A DNA stretch of 64,000 nt, taken from positions 4,295,001-4,359,000 of the forward strand of contig NZ_AP014637.1 in assembly GCF_000829415.1 (NCBI RefSeq), written 5' to 3'. The translations under genes and the position numbers were made by a program. The notes under the pieces are model-generated. The model ran no database searches. It saw only the letters and a list, made by a program, of their open reading frames with translations, and had not been told where the DNA came from. The stretch comes from Pseudomonas sp. StFLB209. Its GTDB lineage: Bacteria; Pseudomonadota; Gammaproteobacteria; Pseudomonadales; Pseudomonadaceae. Below, in pieces: positions 1 through 12,251 of this stretch (the first letter of the stretch is position 1; every line of letters begins with the position of its first letter).

Positions 1-2
1 CC

Positions 3-686
3 ACCAACATCCATGGTCAGGCCATGACCCAGGATGCTGAAGGTAACGATGTGATCCTGCCGGGCCTGTTCGCTGTGGGCGAAGTGGCGTGCGTATCGGT
101 TCACGGTGCCAACCGTCTGGGTGGCAACTCGCTGCTCGACCTGGTGGTATTCGGCCGCGCTGCCGGCCTGCACCTGGAGAAGGCTCTGGCTGACGGCGTT
201 CAGTATGACGAAGCCACCGAAGCCGACATCAACAGGGCGCTGAGCCGTCTGGACGCGCTCAACGGCCGTACCGAAGGCGAAGACGTCGCGACCCTGCGCC
301 GCGAGCTGCAAAGCTGCATGCAGAACTACTTCGGTGTGTTCCGTACCGGCGAGTACATGCTCAAGGGTATCGAGCAACTGGCCGAGCTGCGCCAGCGCAT
401 TGCCAACGTCAAGATCAACGACAAGTCCCAGGCCTTCAACACCGCGCGTATCGAAGCGCTGGAGCTGCAGAACCTGCTGGAAGTTGCTGAGGCCACGGCC
501 ATCGCAGCAGAAGCCCGTAAAGAGTCGCGCGGAGCTCACGCCCGTGAAGACTACGAAGATCGTGACGACGAAAACTGGCTGTGCCACACCCTGTACTACC
601 CGGGTGTCAAAAAGGTCACCAAGCGCGCCGTCAACTTCGCGCCGAAGACCGTGCCAGCGTTTGAACCAAAAGTCCGGACTTACTAA
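3..686 (+). CDS. sdhA: Succinate dehydrogenase flavoprotein subunit, C-terminal part
   Basis: This is the 3' end of sdhA; the frame is open to the left window edge, so about 227 C-terminal residues are present of the roughly 590 usual for the family. SdhA carries covalent FAD and oxidises succinate to fumarate in complex II at the inner membrane. Visible signatures are the FAD-domain stretch GLFAVGEVACVSVHGANRLG followed by GNSLLDLVVFGR, then the helical C-terminal domain ending in KVRTY. The TAA stop lies 11 bases before the ATG of sdhB, so the two genes are co-transcribed. The FAD-attachment histidine lies upstream of the window. Identification is firm; the start is not visible. Confidence 0.97.
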   Translation, partial: TNIHGQAMTQDAEGNDVILPGLFAVGEVACVSVHGANRLGGNSLLDLVVFGRAAGLHLEKALADGVQYDEATEADINRALSRLDALNGRTEGEDVATLRRELQSCMQNYFGVFRTGEYMLKGIEQLAELRQRIANVKINDKSQAFNTARIEALELQNLLEVAEATAIAAEARKESRGAHAREDYEDRDDENWLCHTLYYPGVKKVTKRAVNFAPKTVPAFEPKVRTY

Positions 687-697
687 GGGTGGCCGCT

Positions 698-1402
698 ATG
701 TTGAAAGTCGAAGTTTATCGTTACAACCCCGACACCGACTCGGCGCCCAAGACTCAGGTGTTCGACGTCGATACCGGTGGCAAGGATTTGATGGTGCTTG
801 ATGTATTGGCGCTGATCAAAGAGCAGGACGAAGGTTTCTCGTATCGTCGCTCGTGCCGTGAAGGTGTTTGCGGCTCCGATGGCATGAACATCAACGGCAA
901 GAATGGCCTGGCATGCATCACGCCGCTGTCTGCCGTGGTCAAGGGCAACAAGCTGGTGCTGCGTCCGCTGCCTGGTTTGCCTGTCATACGTGACCTGGTC
1001 GTCGATATGAGCATCTTCTACAAGCAGTACGAGAAGGTGAAGCCATTCCTGCAGAACGACACGCCGGCTCCGGCCATCGAGCGTCTGCAGTCGCCTGAAG
1101 AGCGTGAAAAGCTCGATGGTCTGTACGAGTGCATCCTGTGCGCTTGCTGCTCGACCTCGTGCCCGTCCTTCTGGTGGAACCCTGACAAGTTCCTGGGCCC
1201 TGCGGCACTGCTGCAAGCCTATCGTTTCCTGGCTGACAGCCGTGACACTCGCACTGCCGAGCGTCTGGCGTCGCTGGACGACCCGTTCAGTGTGTTCCGC
1301 TGCCGCGGCATCATGAACTGCGTCAACGTTTGTCCGAAGGGCCTTAACCCTACCAAGGCTATCGGTCACGTGCGCAACATGCTGTTGGGTAGTGGCGTCT
1401 GA
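698..1402 (+). CDS. sdhB: Succinate dehydrogenase iron-sulfur subunit
   Basis: The 234-residue product is the Fe-S subunit of complex II, passing electrons from SdhA flavin to the membrane quinone site. The [2Fe-2S] ligands are C53, C58, D61 and C73 in the ferredoxin-like N-terminal half. The C-terminal half has the cysteine clusters CILCACCSTSC and CRGIMNCVNVCPKG for the [4Fe-4S] and [3Fe-4S] centres. A GTG nine bases upstream at 689 is in frame, but the ATG at 698 gives the usual length and the usual ML(K/Q)V start, with AAGGGTGG as ribosome binding site. It ends an sdh operon whose membrane subunits would lie left of the window. The 254-base gap to sucA may hold a separate sucA promoter. 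Confidence 0.98.
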   Translation: MLKVEVYRYNPDTDSAPKTQVFDVDTGGKDLMVLDVLALIKEQDEGFSYRRSCREGVCGSDGMNINGKNGLACITPLSAVVKGNKLVLRPLPGLPVIRDLVVDMSIFYKQYEKVKPFLQNDTPAPAIERLQSPEEREKLDGLYECILCACCSTSCPSFWWNPDKFLGPAALLQAYRFLADSRDTRTAERLASLDDPFSVFRCRGIMNCVNVCPKGLNPTKAIGHVRNMLLGSGV

Positions 1403-1656
1403 TTTACTGCTGTAACCCGCTACATCGTTGCAACCGCTGCGGCGCAGACACACAGTCCGCGCTGCAGTTTTAACCAGGGCAGGGCTCGCAAGGCCAGTGC
1501 TCTAACTTTGAAGAAATGAGACCAGCAGGGGCATTCGGGCTGGTGCCCGGACTATCTGCGTGATCCTTAGTGGCTTGTTACGGTCGCTGCACACGACCGT
1601 CTCAGACTCGCTCTGTGTCTTCGCCGGTGGTGTCCCCTTACCGAGGGTGACCAAGC

Positions 1657-4488
1657 ATGCAAGAAAGCGTGATGCAGCGCATGTGGAACAGCGCCCACCT
1701 TTCCGGTGGTAACGCTGCCTATGTGGAAGAGCTCTACGAGCTCTACCTGCACGACCCTAACGCTGTGCCAGATGAATGGCGCACCTACTTCCAGACGTTG
1801 CCGATTGAAGGTAGCGCTGTCACCGATGTATCGCATTCGACAATTCGCGATCATTTCGTGTTGCTGGCCAAAAACCAGCGCCGCGCACAACCGGTATCCG
1901 CCGGCAGCGTGAGCAGCGAACACGAGAAGAAGCAGGTTGAAGTGTTGCGGCTTATCCAGGCTTACCGTGTACGTGGCCATCAAGCGGCCCAGCTCGACCC
2001 GCTGGGGTTGTGGCAACGTCCCGTGCCGGCTGATCTGTCGATCACCCATTACGGCCTGACCAATGCGGACCTGGATACCGTGTTCCGTGCCGGCGACCTG
2101 TTCATCGGCAAAGAGGAAGCGAGCCTACGCGAAATCCTTGAGTCGTTGCAGCAGACATATTGTCGCACCATCGGCGCCGAGTTCGCCCACATCGTGGATT
2201 CCGAACAGCGCAACTGGTTCATGCAGCGCCTGGAAAGCGTCCGTGGCCGTCCGGCGTTTTCTGCCGAGAACCAGGGTCACCTGCTCGAGCGCGTCACTGC
2301 GGCCGAAGGCCTGGAAAAGTATCTGGGCACCAAATACCCGGGCACCAAGCGTTTCGGTCTGGAAGGCGGCGAAAGCCTGATTCCGATGCTCGACGAGCTG
2401 ATCCAGCGCTCCGGCTCCTACGGCGTCAAGGAAGTCGTGATCGGCATGGCCCACCGGGGTCGCTTGAACGTGCTGGTCAACACCTTCGGCAAGAACCCGC
2501 GCGAGCTGTTCGACGAGTTCGAAGGCAAGAAGATGGCCGAGCTGGGCTCCGGTGACGTCAAGTACCACCAGGGCTTCTCTTCCAACGTCATGACAGCAGG
2601 TGGCGAAGTTCACCTGGCCATGGCGTTCAACCCGTCGCACCTTGAGATCGTTTCTCCGGTGGTCGAGGGTTCCGTGCGTGCCCGTCAGGATCGTCGCAAC
2701 GATTCGACTGGCGAGAAGGTCCTGCCAATCTCCCTGCACGGCGACGCCGCCTTTGCCGGCCAGGGTGTGGTGCTGGAAACCTTCCAGATGTCGCAAACCC
2801 GCGGTTTCAAGACCGGCGGTACTGTGCACATCGTCATCAACAACCAGGTTGGCTTCACCATCAGCAACCCGCTGGACGCGCGTTCCACCGAGTACGCCAC
2901 CGACGTTGCCAAGATGATTCAGGCGCCGATCCTGCACGTCAATGGCGACGATCCTGAAGCTGTGGTGTTCGTCACCCAGCTGGCGATCGACTACCGCATG
3001 CAGTTCAAGCGCGACATCGTCATCGACCTGGTCTGCTACCGTCGTCGCGGCCACAACGAGGCCGACGAGCCAAGCGGCACCCAGCCGCTGATGTACCAGC
3101 AGATCAACAAGCAGCGCACCACCCGTGAGCTGTATGCCGAGCAGTTGATCAAAGCCGGTGTGTTCGACGAAGCGGCTGTACAGGCCAAGATCGACGACTA
3201 CCGTACTGCTCTGGACAACGGTCAGCACGTGGTCAAGAGCCTGGTCAAGGAGCCTAACCGCGATCTGTTCGTCGACTGGCGTCCCTACCTGGGCCATGCC
3301 TGGACTGCGCGTCATGACACCCGTTTTGACCTCAAGACCCTGCAGGAGCTGTCTGCTCGCCTGCTGGATCTGCCAGAGGGTCTGGTGGTTCAGCGTCAGG
3401 TCCAGAAAATCTACGAAGACCGCCAGAAGATGCAGGCCGGTGGCTTGCCGATCAACTGGGGCTACGCCGAGACCATGGCCTACGCCACGCTGCTGCATGA
3501 AGGCCATCCGGTGCGTATCACCGGTCAGGACGTCGGCCGCGGTACGTTCTCGCACCGTCATGCCGTGCTGCACAACCAGAAGGACGCCAGCGCCTATGTG
3601 CCGCTGAAGAACCTGTCTGCCGAGCAGCCACGTTTCGAAATGTACGACTCCTTCCTGTCCGAAGAAGCCGTACTGGCCTTCGAATACGGTTATTCGACCA
3701 CCCAGCCTAACGCGCTGGTGATCTGGGAAGCCCAGTTCGGCGACTTCGCCAACGGTGCCCAGGTGGTGATCGACCAGTTCATCACCAGTGGCGAGCACAA
3801 GTGGGGTCGTCTGTGCGGCCTGACCATGCTGCTGCCGCACGGTTATGAAGGGCAGGGGCCGGAGCACTCCTCGGCACGTCTGGAGCGCTACCTGCAATTG
3901 TGCGCCGAGCACAACATCCAGGTTTGCGTACCGACCACACCGGCCCAGATCTACCATCTGCTGCGCCGTCAGGTGATCCGTCCGCTGCGCAAGCCGCTGG
4001 TGGTTCTGACGCCGAAGTCGCTGCTGCGCCACAAGCTGGCCATCTCGACCCTGGAAGATCTGGCCGAAGGCTCGTTCCAGACCGTGATCCCGGAAATCGA
4101 CAGCCTCGATCCGGCCAAGGTCGAACGCCTGGTACTGTGCAGCGGCAAGGTCTACTACGACCTGCTGGAGAAGCGCCGTGCCGAAGGTCGTGAAGACATC
4201 GCCATCGTGCGTATCGAACAGCTGTATCCGTTCCCGGAAGATGACCTCATGGAGGCCATTTCGACCTACACCAACCTCAAGCATGTGGTCTGGTGTCAGG
4301 AAGAGCCGATGAACCAGGGCGCCTGGTACAGCAGTCAGCACCATCTGCGTCGCAGCATCAGCAACCACAACCGTAGCCTCGTTCTCGAGTACGCCGGTCG
4401 TGATGCTTCTGCCGCGCCAGCATGCGGTTACGCTTCGAAGCACGCCGAGCAGCAGGAAAAACTCCTGCAAGATGCCTTCACTGTTTAA
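1657..4488 (+). CDS. sucA: 2-oxoglutarate dehydrogenase E1 component
   Basis: The 943-residue thiamine-diphosphate-dependent decarboxylase opens the 2-oxoglutarate dehydrogenase complex and hands a succinyl group to the lipoyl arm of SucB. The N-terminal arm [20 protein letters not shown] is the peripheral E2-binding segment of the family. Thiamine and magnesium site sequences are visible as [22 protein letters not shown] and INNQVGFT. Length matches the family. It is followed after about 40 bases by sucB, then lpd, so all three complex components lie together. The start is the ATG at 1657; a second in-frame ATG at 1672 is also possible. Identification is firm. Confidence 0.98.
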   Translation: MQESVMQRMWNSAHLSGGNAAYVEELYELYLHDPNAVPDEWRTYFQTLPIEGSAVTDVSHSTIRDHFVLLAKNQRRAQPVSAGSVSSEHEKKQVEVLRLIQAYRVRGHQAAQLDPLGLWQRPVPADLSITHYGLTNADLDTVFRAGDLFIGKEEASLREILESLQQTYCRTIGAEFAHIVDSEQRNWFMQRLESVRGRPAFSAENQGHLLERVTAAEGLEKYLGTKYPGTKRFGLEGGESLIPMLDELIQRSGSYGVKEVVIGMAHRGRLNVLVNTFGKNPRELFDEFEGKKMAELGSGDVKYHQGFSSNVMTAGGEVHLAMAFNPSHLEIVSPVVEGSVRARQDRRNDSTGEKVLPISLHGDAAFAGQGVVLETFQMSQTRGFKTGGTVHIVINNQVGFTISNPLDARSTEYATDVAKMIQAPILHVNGDDPEAVVFVTQLAIDYRMQFKRDIVIDLVCYRRRGHNEADEPSGTQPLMYQQINKQRTTRELYAEQLIKAGVFDEAAVQAKIDDYRTALDNGQHVVKSLVKEPNRDLFVDWRPYLGHAWTARHDTRFDLKTLQELSARLLDLPEGLVVQRQVQKIYEDRQKMQAGGLPINWGYAETMAYATLLHEGHPVRITGQDVGRGTFSHRHAVLHNQKDASAYVPLKNLSAEQPRFEMYDSFLSEEAVLAFEYGYSTTQPNALVIWEAQFGDFANGAQVVIDQFITSGEHKWGRLCGLTMLLPHGYEGQGPEHSSARLERYLQLCAEHNIQVCVPTTPAQIYHLLRRQVIRPLRKPLVVLTPKSLLRHKLAISTLEDLAEGSFQTVIPEIDSLDPAKVERLVLCSGKVYYDLLEKRRAEGREDIAIVRIEQLYPFPEDDLMEAISTYTNLKHVVWCQEEPMNQGAWYSSQHHLRRSISNHNRSLVLEYAGRDASAAPACGYASKHAEQQEKLLQDAFTV

Positions 4489-4529
4489 CGCCTTCGCGCA
4501 TTAGAAACCGAATTAAGGAATTACAGATA

Positions 4530-5771
4530 ATGGCTATCGAGATCAAAGCCCCCTCTTTCCCGGAGTCCGTTGCCGACGGCACCATCTCCAAGTGGCACAA
4601 ACAACCGGGCGAGGCGGTAAAGCGCGACGAACTGCTGGTCGACATCGAGACTGACAAGGTGGTCCTGGAAGTCCTGGCCGAAGCGGACGGCGTGCTGGCA
4701 TCGATCGTTAAAGGCGAGGGCGACATCGTCCTGTCCAACGAAGTGATCGCGACCCTGGACGCGGGTGCTACCGCATCGGCTGCTCCGGCTGCCGCTGCCG
4801 CTGCCGCTGCTGCTCCTGCCGCTGCACCAGCAGCTGCTGCTGCCCCGGCTGCCGCTGCTGACGAAGACGCCATCGCTGCCCCGGCAGCGCGCAAGCTGGC
4901 TGAAGAAAACGGCATCAACCTGGCCAGCGTCAAAGGCACCGGTAAAGACGGCCGGATCACCAAGGAAGACGTGGTCGCTGCTGTTGAAGCGAAGAAATCC
5001 GCGCCGGCCGCTGCGCCTGCTGCCCAGCCGGCCGCTGCCGCTGCTGCTCCTGTGTTCGCTGCCGGCGACCGCACCGAGAAGCGCGTGCCGATGACCCGCG
5101 TGCGTGCCACCGTTGCCCGTCGTCTGGTCGAAGCCCAGTCGAACATGGCGATGCTGACCACCTTCAACGAAGTCGACATGACCGAAGTCATGGCACTGCG
5201 TTCGAAGTACAAGGATCTGTTCGAGAAGTCCCACAATGGCGTGCGCCTGGGCTTCATGTCGTTCTTCGTCAAGGCTGCTACCGAAGCACTGAAGCGCTTC
5301 CCGGCCGTCAACGCCTCGATCGACGGCAACGACATCGTCTACCACGGCTACGCGGACATCGGCGTTGCCGTTTCCAGCGACCGTGGTCTGGTGGTTCCGG
5401 TACTGCGTAACGCCGAGCACATGAGCCTGGCTGAAATCGAAGGCGGTATCGCCACCTTCGGCAAGAAAGCCCGCGACGGCAAACTGTCGATCGACGAAAT
5501 GACCGGCGGCACCTTCACCATCACCAACGGCGGTACTTTCGGTTCGATGATGTCGACCCCGATCGTCAACCCGCCGCAGGCCGCCATTCTGGGCATGCAC
5601 AACATTCTGCAGCGTCCAATGGCCGTCAACGGTCAGGTTGTCATCCGTCCGATGATGTACCTGGCGCTGTCGTACGACCACCGCCTGATCGATGGTAAAG
5701 AAGCTGTAACGTTCCTCGTTACCATCAAGAACCTGCTGGAAGATCCGTCTCGCCTGCTGCTGGACATCTGA
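4530..5771 (+). CDS. sucB: Dihydrolipoamide succinyltransferase E2 component
   Basis: The 413-residue E2 core enzyme transfers the succinyl group from lipoamide to CoA. It has one N-terminal lipoyl domain with the lipoylated lysine at K43 ([10 protein letters not shown]), then an Ala/Pro-rich flexible linker at about residues 78-115. A peripheral subunit-binding domain follows at about 117-155 ([12 protein letters not shown]...GRITKEDV), then a second Ala-rich linker. The acyltransferase domain ends in SYDHRLIDG, with catalytic H384 and D388. The ATG at 4530 is chosen because TAAGGA lies 10 bases upstream and the protein begins with the family's M-IEIK-P. A longer in-frame extension into sucA is spurious. 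Confidence 0.98.
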   Translation: MAIEIKAPSFPESVADGTISKWHKQPGEAVKRDELLVDIETDKVVLEVLAEADGVLASIVKGEGDIVLSNEVIATLDAGATASAAPAAAAAAAAAPAAAPAAAAAPAAAADEDAIAAPAARKLAEENGINLASVKGTGKDGRITKEDVVAAVEAKKSAPAAAPAAQPAAAAAAPVFAAGDRTEKRVPMTRVRATVARRLVEAQSNMAMLTTFNEVDMTEVMALRSKYKDLFEKSHNGVRLGFMSFFVKAATEALKRFPAVNASIDGNDIVYHGYADIGVAVSSDRGLVVPVLRNAEHMSLAEIEGGIATFGKKARDGKLSIDEMTGGTFTITNGGTFGSMMSTPIVNPPQAAILGMHNILQRPMAVNGQVVIRPMMYLALSYDHRLIDGKEAVTFLVTIKNLLEDPSRLLLDI

Positions 5772-5852
5772 TCAGGGCAGCCCCGGGCGCCAGGCTTCAA
5801 GCTGCCATCATCAGCAGCGGGGAGCGGTGCTTGAGGCTGTAACCTTATCTGA

Positions 5853-7379
<1,527 letters not shown>

Positions 7380-7575
7380 GGCACAAGAAACCTCGGCGCG
7401 CTGCCCGTCGTAAGACCTGTTCGCAGGTCGCACCGCGGAAAGCGCGTCGGACTCGACCTCTCAGGCGGCAGTGGGATTTCCCGCAGTCCACCCGGAGTAG
7501 CGGTCACAGGTGGTGCGGCACACATGCGGTGTGCAGCATCGAATGCGTAATGTCTAAACACAGACGGTAATAAGC

Positions 7576-8741
<1,166 letters not shown>

Positions 8742-8742
<1 letters not shown>

Positions 8743-9626
8743 TGAGCGTTCTGATCAATAAAGACACCAAAGTCATCTGCCAGGGCTTCACCGGCTCGCA
8801 GGGTACTTTCCACTCCGAACAAGCCATCGCCTACGGCACCAAGATGGTTGGCGGCGTGACTCCAGGCAAAGGCGGTACCACCCACCTGAACCTGCCAGTG
8901 TTCAACACTGTGAAAGAAGCTGTAGCGGCCACCGGCGCTGACGCCTCGGTTATCTACGTACCGGCTCCTTTCTGCAAGGACTCGATCCTGGAAGCTGCTT
9001 TCGGCGGCATCAAGCTGATCGTGTGCATCACCGAAGGCATTCCGACCATCGACATGCTGGAAGCCAAGGTCAAGTGCGACGAACTGGGTGTTACCCTGAT
9101 CGGCCCTAACTGCCCAGGCGTTATCACTCCGGGCGAGTGCAAGATCGGCATCATGCCAGGTCACATCCACTTGCCAGGCAAGGTCGGTATCGTTTCGCGC
9201 TCCGGCACCCTGACTTACGAAGCCGTCAAGCAGACCACTGACGCCGGTTTCGGTCAGTCGACTTGCGTCGGTATCGGTGGTGACCCGATCCCAGGCTCGA
9301 ACTTCATCGACATCCTGAAGCTGTTCCAGGAAGACCCGAAGACCGAAGCGATCGTCATGATCGGTGAGATCGGCGGTTCCGCTGAAGAAGAAGCTGCTGC
9401 GTTCATCAAAGCCAACGTGACCAAGCCGGTCGTGTCCTACATCGCTGGTGTGACTGCCCCTCCAGGCAAGCGCATGGGCCACGCAGGCGCAATCATCTCC
9501 GGCGGTAAAGGCACTGCAGACGAGAAATTCGCTGCCCTGCAAGACGCTGGCGTGAAGACTGTTCGCTCCCTGGCTGACATCGGCAAGGCCCTGGCCGAGC
9601 TGACCGGTTGGGAAGTCAAGAAGTAA
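8742..9626 (+). CDS. sucD: Succinyl-CoA synthetase alpha subunit
   Basis: The 294-residue subunit binds CoA and carries the phosphohistidine intermediate. The N-terminal CoA-binding fold includes [15 protein letters not shown], the middle has SGTLTYEAV, and the active histidine is H247 in [17 protein letters not shown]. The one-base overlap with sucC favours equimolar synthesis. A strong intrinsic terminator begins about 28 bases after the stop, so sucD is the last gene of the TCA block. Confidence 0.98.
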
Positions 9627-9653
9627 GCATCGCTTGCCTTGACTGAACACAAC

Positions 9654-9680
9654 AAAGGCCACCTTCGGGTGGCCTTTGTC
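9654..9680 (+). terminator. Intrinsic terminator after sucD
   Basis: A perfect 10-bp stem (AAAGGCCACC paired with GGTGGCCTTT) closes on a TTCG tetraloop, and the distal arm ends in TTTGT. It lies about 28 bases after the sucD stop and ends the sdh-suc transcription unit. Confidence 0.93.
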
Positions 9681-9770
9681 GTTACAGGAGTTTGGGTGGA
9701 TGCGGGGTGTGGGCAGCAGATCACCCGCCGTCTCGGCGTCGCGCTGTCGCGCAGCAAACAGGGAACCTCA

Positions 9771-9973
9771 TAGGAGCAGCTTTAGCTGCGAAAGCTTCTT
9801 AGCTAAAGCCAAAACTGGTCAGTTAGACCTGTGGTAGCCAGCTTGCTGGCGAAGGCGGCGGCACATTCGCAGCAGATGTAGTGTTTTTACTGGCCTCTTC
9901 GCGACCAAGGTCGCTCCCATAGAGATTTGTGATGACTAAATGATCAGTACTGCAGCTAAAGCTGCTTCTACAG
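9771..9973. repeat. Composite REP-like repeat, copy 1
   Basis: The outer edges form an inverted pair: 9771-9789 (TAGGAGCAGCTTTAGCTGC) matches the reverse complement of 9952-9970 with one mismatch, the typical Pseudomonas REP palindrome. The interior (about 9803-9916) resembles a second copy near 14998-15125 in order and sequence, including GCTAAAGCCAAAACTGGTCA and TACTGGCCTCTTCGCGA. It occupies part of the 608-base sucD-brnQ gap; apart from the terminator I see no other feature there. The short open frame at 10004-10234 has no family look. Confidence 0.75.
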
Positions 9974-10234
9974 GCGGATCGCCGCCCGGCCGCTCATACA
10001 GAATTGTGCGTAATAATCGGGATACCTGCTCAAACCAAGTACAGAATCGCGACAAAGCAGTGCAAATCATCGGCTGGACGCCCTTTGCTAGTGCGTTTTG
10101 TGCGCAATTTGTTTAGCCTTGCTGCCTTCGCGGTGCAGCCCGGCTCCCACAAGGAACCCCAGCCCTGCGCCCCTGCTTCACAAGAGCGGCAGATCATCCT
10201 TTTCGTTCCTGATTCGGCAGTGTGGTTTTCTTAG

Positions 10235-11548
10235 ATGAAAGTTTTGAAAGGCCAGGACATCCTGGCATTGGGCTTCATGACGTTCGCGCTGTTCGTCGGT
10301 GCCGGTAACATCATTTTCCCGCCTATCGTCGGCCTGCAGGCCGGCCCCCACGTATGGATCGCTGCATTGGGCTTTCTGGTCACCGCCGTGGGCCTGCCAG
10401 TGCTCACCGTGGTCGCCCTGGCCCGGGTGGGTGGCGCCATGGACAGCTTGAGCAGTCCCATCGGCAGAGTCGCCGGGGTTGTCCTGGCCACCGTCTGCTA
10501 CCTGGCCGTAGGCCCATTCTTCGCCACGCCACGCACGGCAACGGTGTCTTTCGAAGTCGGTGTCGCACCGCTGACCGGCAACAGCCCGACCGCGTTGTTT
10601 ATCTACAGCCTGGTGTATTTTCTGCTGGTGCTGATGGTCTCGCTCTATCCGGGCCGCCTGCTCGACACCGTCGGCCGGGTCTTGGGGCCGTTGAAGATCG
10701 TCGCCCTTGGCGCATTGGGCATCGCGGCCTTCATGTTGCCGGCCGGTGACATCGGCTCGGCCCAGCCTGCTTATGCCGCTGGTGCGTTCTCCAAGGGCTT
10801 TACCGAAGGCTATCTGACCATGGATACCCTGGGCGCTCTGGTATTCGGGATCGTGATCGTCAATGCCATCCGTTCTCGTGGTGTCGAGTCCCCGCAACTG
10901 ATTACCCGCTATGCAATTATCGCCGGCCTGATCGCTGGGGTAGGGCTGGCGCTGGTGTATGTCAGCCTGTTCCGCCTGGGCTCGGGCAGTCATGTGATCG
11001 CCGCCGGCGCGAGTAACGGGGCAGCGGTGTTGCATGCCTACGTGCAATACACCTTTGGCTCACTGGGCAGTGGTTTTCTCGCGGTCCTGATTGCTCTGGC
11101 TTGCCTGGTCACGGCGGTGGGCCTGACCTGCGCTTGCGCGGAGTACTTCAGCCGTCTGCTGCCCCTGTCGTACCGCACCCTGGTGATCGGTCTGGCGGCC
11201 TTCTCGCTGCTGGTGTCCAATCTGGGGCTGACCCGCCTGATCGAGTTCTCGGTGCCGGTGCTGACCGGCATCTACCCGCCGTGCATCGTGCTGGTGGCGT
11301 TGAGCTTCTGTCAGGGGGCATGGCACAGCGCAACCAGAGTAGTCGCGCCGGTGATGCTGGTGTCGTTGCTGTTCGGCACTGTCGATGCGCTGAAAACGGC
11401 GGGTCTGACCGCCTGGCTGCCGGAGTCGCTGGCCAACCTGCCACTGAGCGCAGAGGGGCTGGCCTGGCTGGTGCCGTCGGTCATTACCCTGGCCGCTGCG
11501 GTCGTGGTCGATCGGATGATCGGCAAGCCGCGCGAAGTACTGGCATAA
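10235..11548 (+). CDS. brnQ: Branched-chain amino acid:cation symporter
   Basis: The 437-residue protein is an LIVCS-family (BrnQ) inner membrane carrier for leucine, isoleucine and valine, driven by Na+ or H+. It is hydrophobic throughout with about 12 membrane segments. The N-terminus [20 protein letters not shown] leads into [17 protein letters not shown], the family's hallmark opening. Length fits the family. The ATG at 10235 has only a weak ribosome binding site, but it gives the expected N-terminus. It stands alone: a long REP-containing gap precedes it and a bidirectional terminator follows. Confidence 0.93.
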   Translation: MKVLKGQDILALGFMTFALFVGAGNIIFPPIVGLQAGPHVWIAALGFLVTAVGLPVLTVVALARVGGAMDSLSSPIGRVAGVVLATVCYLAVGPFFATPRTATVSFEVGVAPLTGNSPTALFIYSLVYFLLVLMVSLYPGRLLDTVGRVLGPLKIVALGALGIAAFMLPAGDIGSAQPAYAAGAFSKGFTEGYLTMDTLGALVFGIVIVNAIRSRGVESPQLITRYAIIAGLIAGVGLALVYVSLFRLGSGSHVIAAGASNGAAVLHAYVQYTFGSLGSGFLAVLIALACLVTAVGLTCACAEYFSRLLPLSYRTLVIGLAAFSLLVSNLGLTRLIEFSVPVLTGIYPPCIVLVALSFCQGAWHSATRVVAPVMLVSLLFGTVDALKTAGLTAWLPESLANLPLSAEGLAWLVPSVITLAAAVVVDRMIGKPREVLA

Positions 11549-11615
11549 CGATGAGTCATTTATAGGGAAGTGTAAGTTTTCGGCCTCCCCAACTGTAATG
11601 CTTACATGACGCTAC

Positions 11616-11654
11616 AAATAAATAAGGCCCGCATTGAGCGGGCCTTATTTATTT
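11616..11654. terminator. Bidirectional intrinsic terminator between brnQ and the lipoprotein gene
   Basis: A 17-bp perfect stem (AAATAAATAAGGCCCGC at 11616-11632 and its complement at 11638-11654) encloses the loop ATTGA. Both outer arms give U-rich tails, so it can serve brnQ from the left and the convergent small lipoprotein gene from the right. Confidence 0.93.
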
Positions 11655-11665
11655 AAGCCGGGTAA

Positions 11666-11950
11666 TTAAGGCTTGGTGCCGGTTTCCGGAGTGGTGGCCG
11701 GTGCCGGAGTGGTCGGTACCTGGCTTGCGTTTTCCTCTGCACGTTGCTGAGCGGCCTCGCTGTTCTTCTGGGCCGCTTCCTGGCTTTCCTTGGCCGCGTC
11801 ATTCACTTTTTCCTGAGCCTTCTGCATCGACTCCTGGGATTGTTCGGCGGCTTTGTTAGCCTCTTGCTGAGTGTTTTCTGATTTTTTGTCGCAAGCAGCC
11901 AGGCCTACAGTGGCAGCCAGCATCAAGGCATAAGCAAAAGATTTACGCAT
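11666..11950 (-). CDS. Small Ala/Gln/Glu-rich lipoprotein
   Basis: The 94-residue product starts with a lipoprotein signal, MRKSFAYALMLAATVGLAAC, where LAAC is the lipobox and C20 the lipidated residue. Aspartate follows the cysteine, which in enterobacteria is an inner-membrane retention signal, though sorting rules differ in Pseudomonas. Residues 25-75 are rich in A, E, Q and K with heptad-like spacing and are likely a helical coiled coil; a Pro/Thr-rich tail ends the protein. The start has the strong ribosome binding site AAGGAGA. It resembles small helical envelope lipoproteins of pseudomonads; the function is not known to me. Confidence 0.85.
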   Translation of the reverse strand: MRKSFAYALMLAATVGLAACDKKSENTQQEANKAAEQSQESMQKAQEKVNDAAKESQEAAQKNSEAAQQRAEENASQVPTTPAPATTPETGTKP

Positions 11951-12156
11951 GAGGTGTTTCTCCTTATTGAATACCTAACGTGCCTAAGAACGCGGTGCCA
12001 CAAGGGAAGTTCCGACGCATTGTCAGAATATTAAAATGCTATGATCGGGGAACTTTCTGGTGTTTCCATTACTTTACAAACGCCGAAAATAGCGTCGCGC
12101 TGACAGTGTCTGGAAGCTGGTGTGCGCGGCCCTGTGTGCCCAGCTGCAATCTGCCC

Positions 12157-12185
12157 CTTGAAATCCTGCGCACCGCCCCCACCTA
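12157..12185 (+). promoter_or_regulatory. Sigma-32-type heat-shock promoter for htpG
   Basis: CTTGAAA at 12157-12163, a 13-base spacer, then CCCCAC at 12177-12182 closely follow the sigma-32 consensus (CTTGAAA, 11-15 bases, CCCCAT). The site is about 67 bases before the htpG ATG. It accounts for the regulatory content of the 301-base gap between the lipoprotein gene and htpG; the rest holds only the lipoprotein's divergent start region. Confidence 0.82.
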
Positions 12186-12251
12186 GATGACAACCCGCTG
12201 CCAGCCGTGGTGCTTCCGGCAGCTCGTACCATCTGATTGGAGTTAGATGAC

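Noticed and set aside
2125..4470. Open frame of 781 codons antisense to sucA, and similar long antisense frames in lpd (5922-7433), htpG (12243-14057) and the autotransporter (27616-29763)
   Set aside because: Compositionally they are shadows of strongly conserved genes; no start signals or recognisable protein features.
10004..10234. Open frame of 76 codons just before brnQ
   Set aside because: No start signal, low-complexity content, and it runs straight into the brnQ start; likely noncoding.
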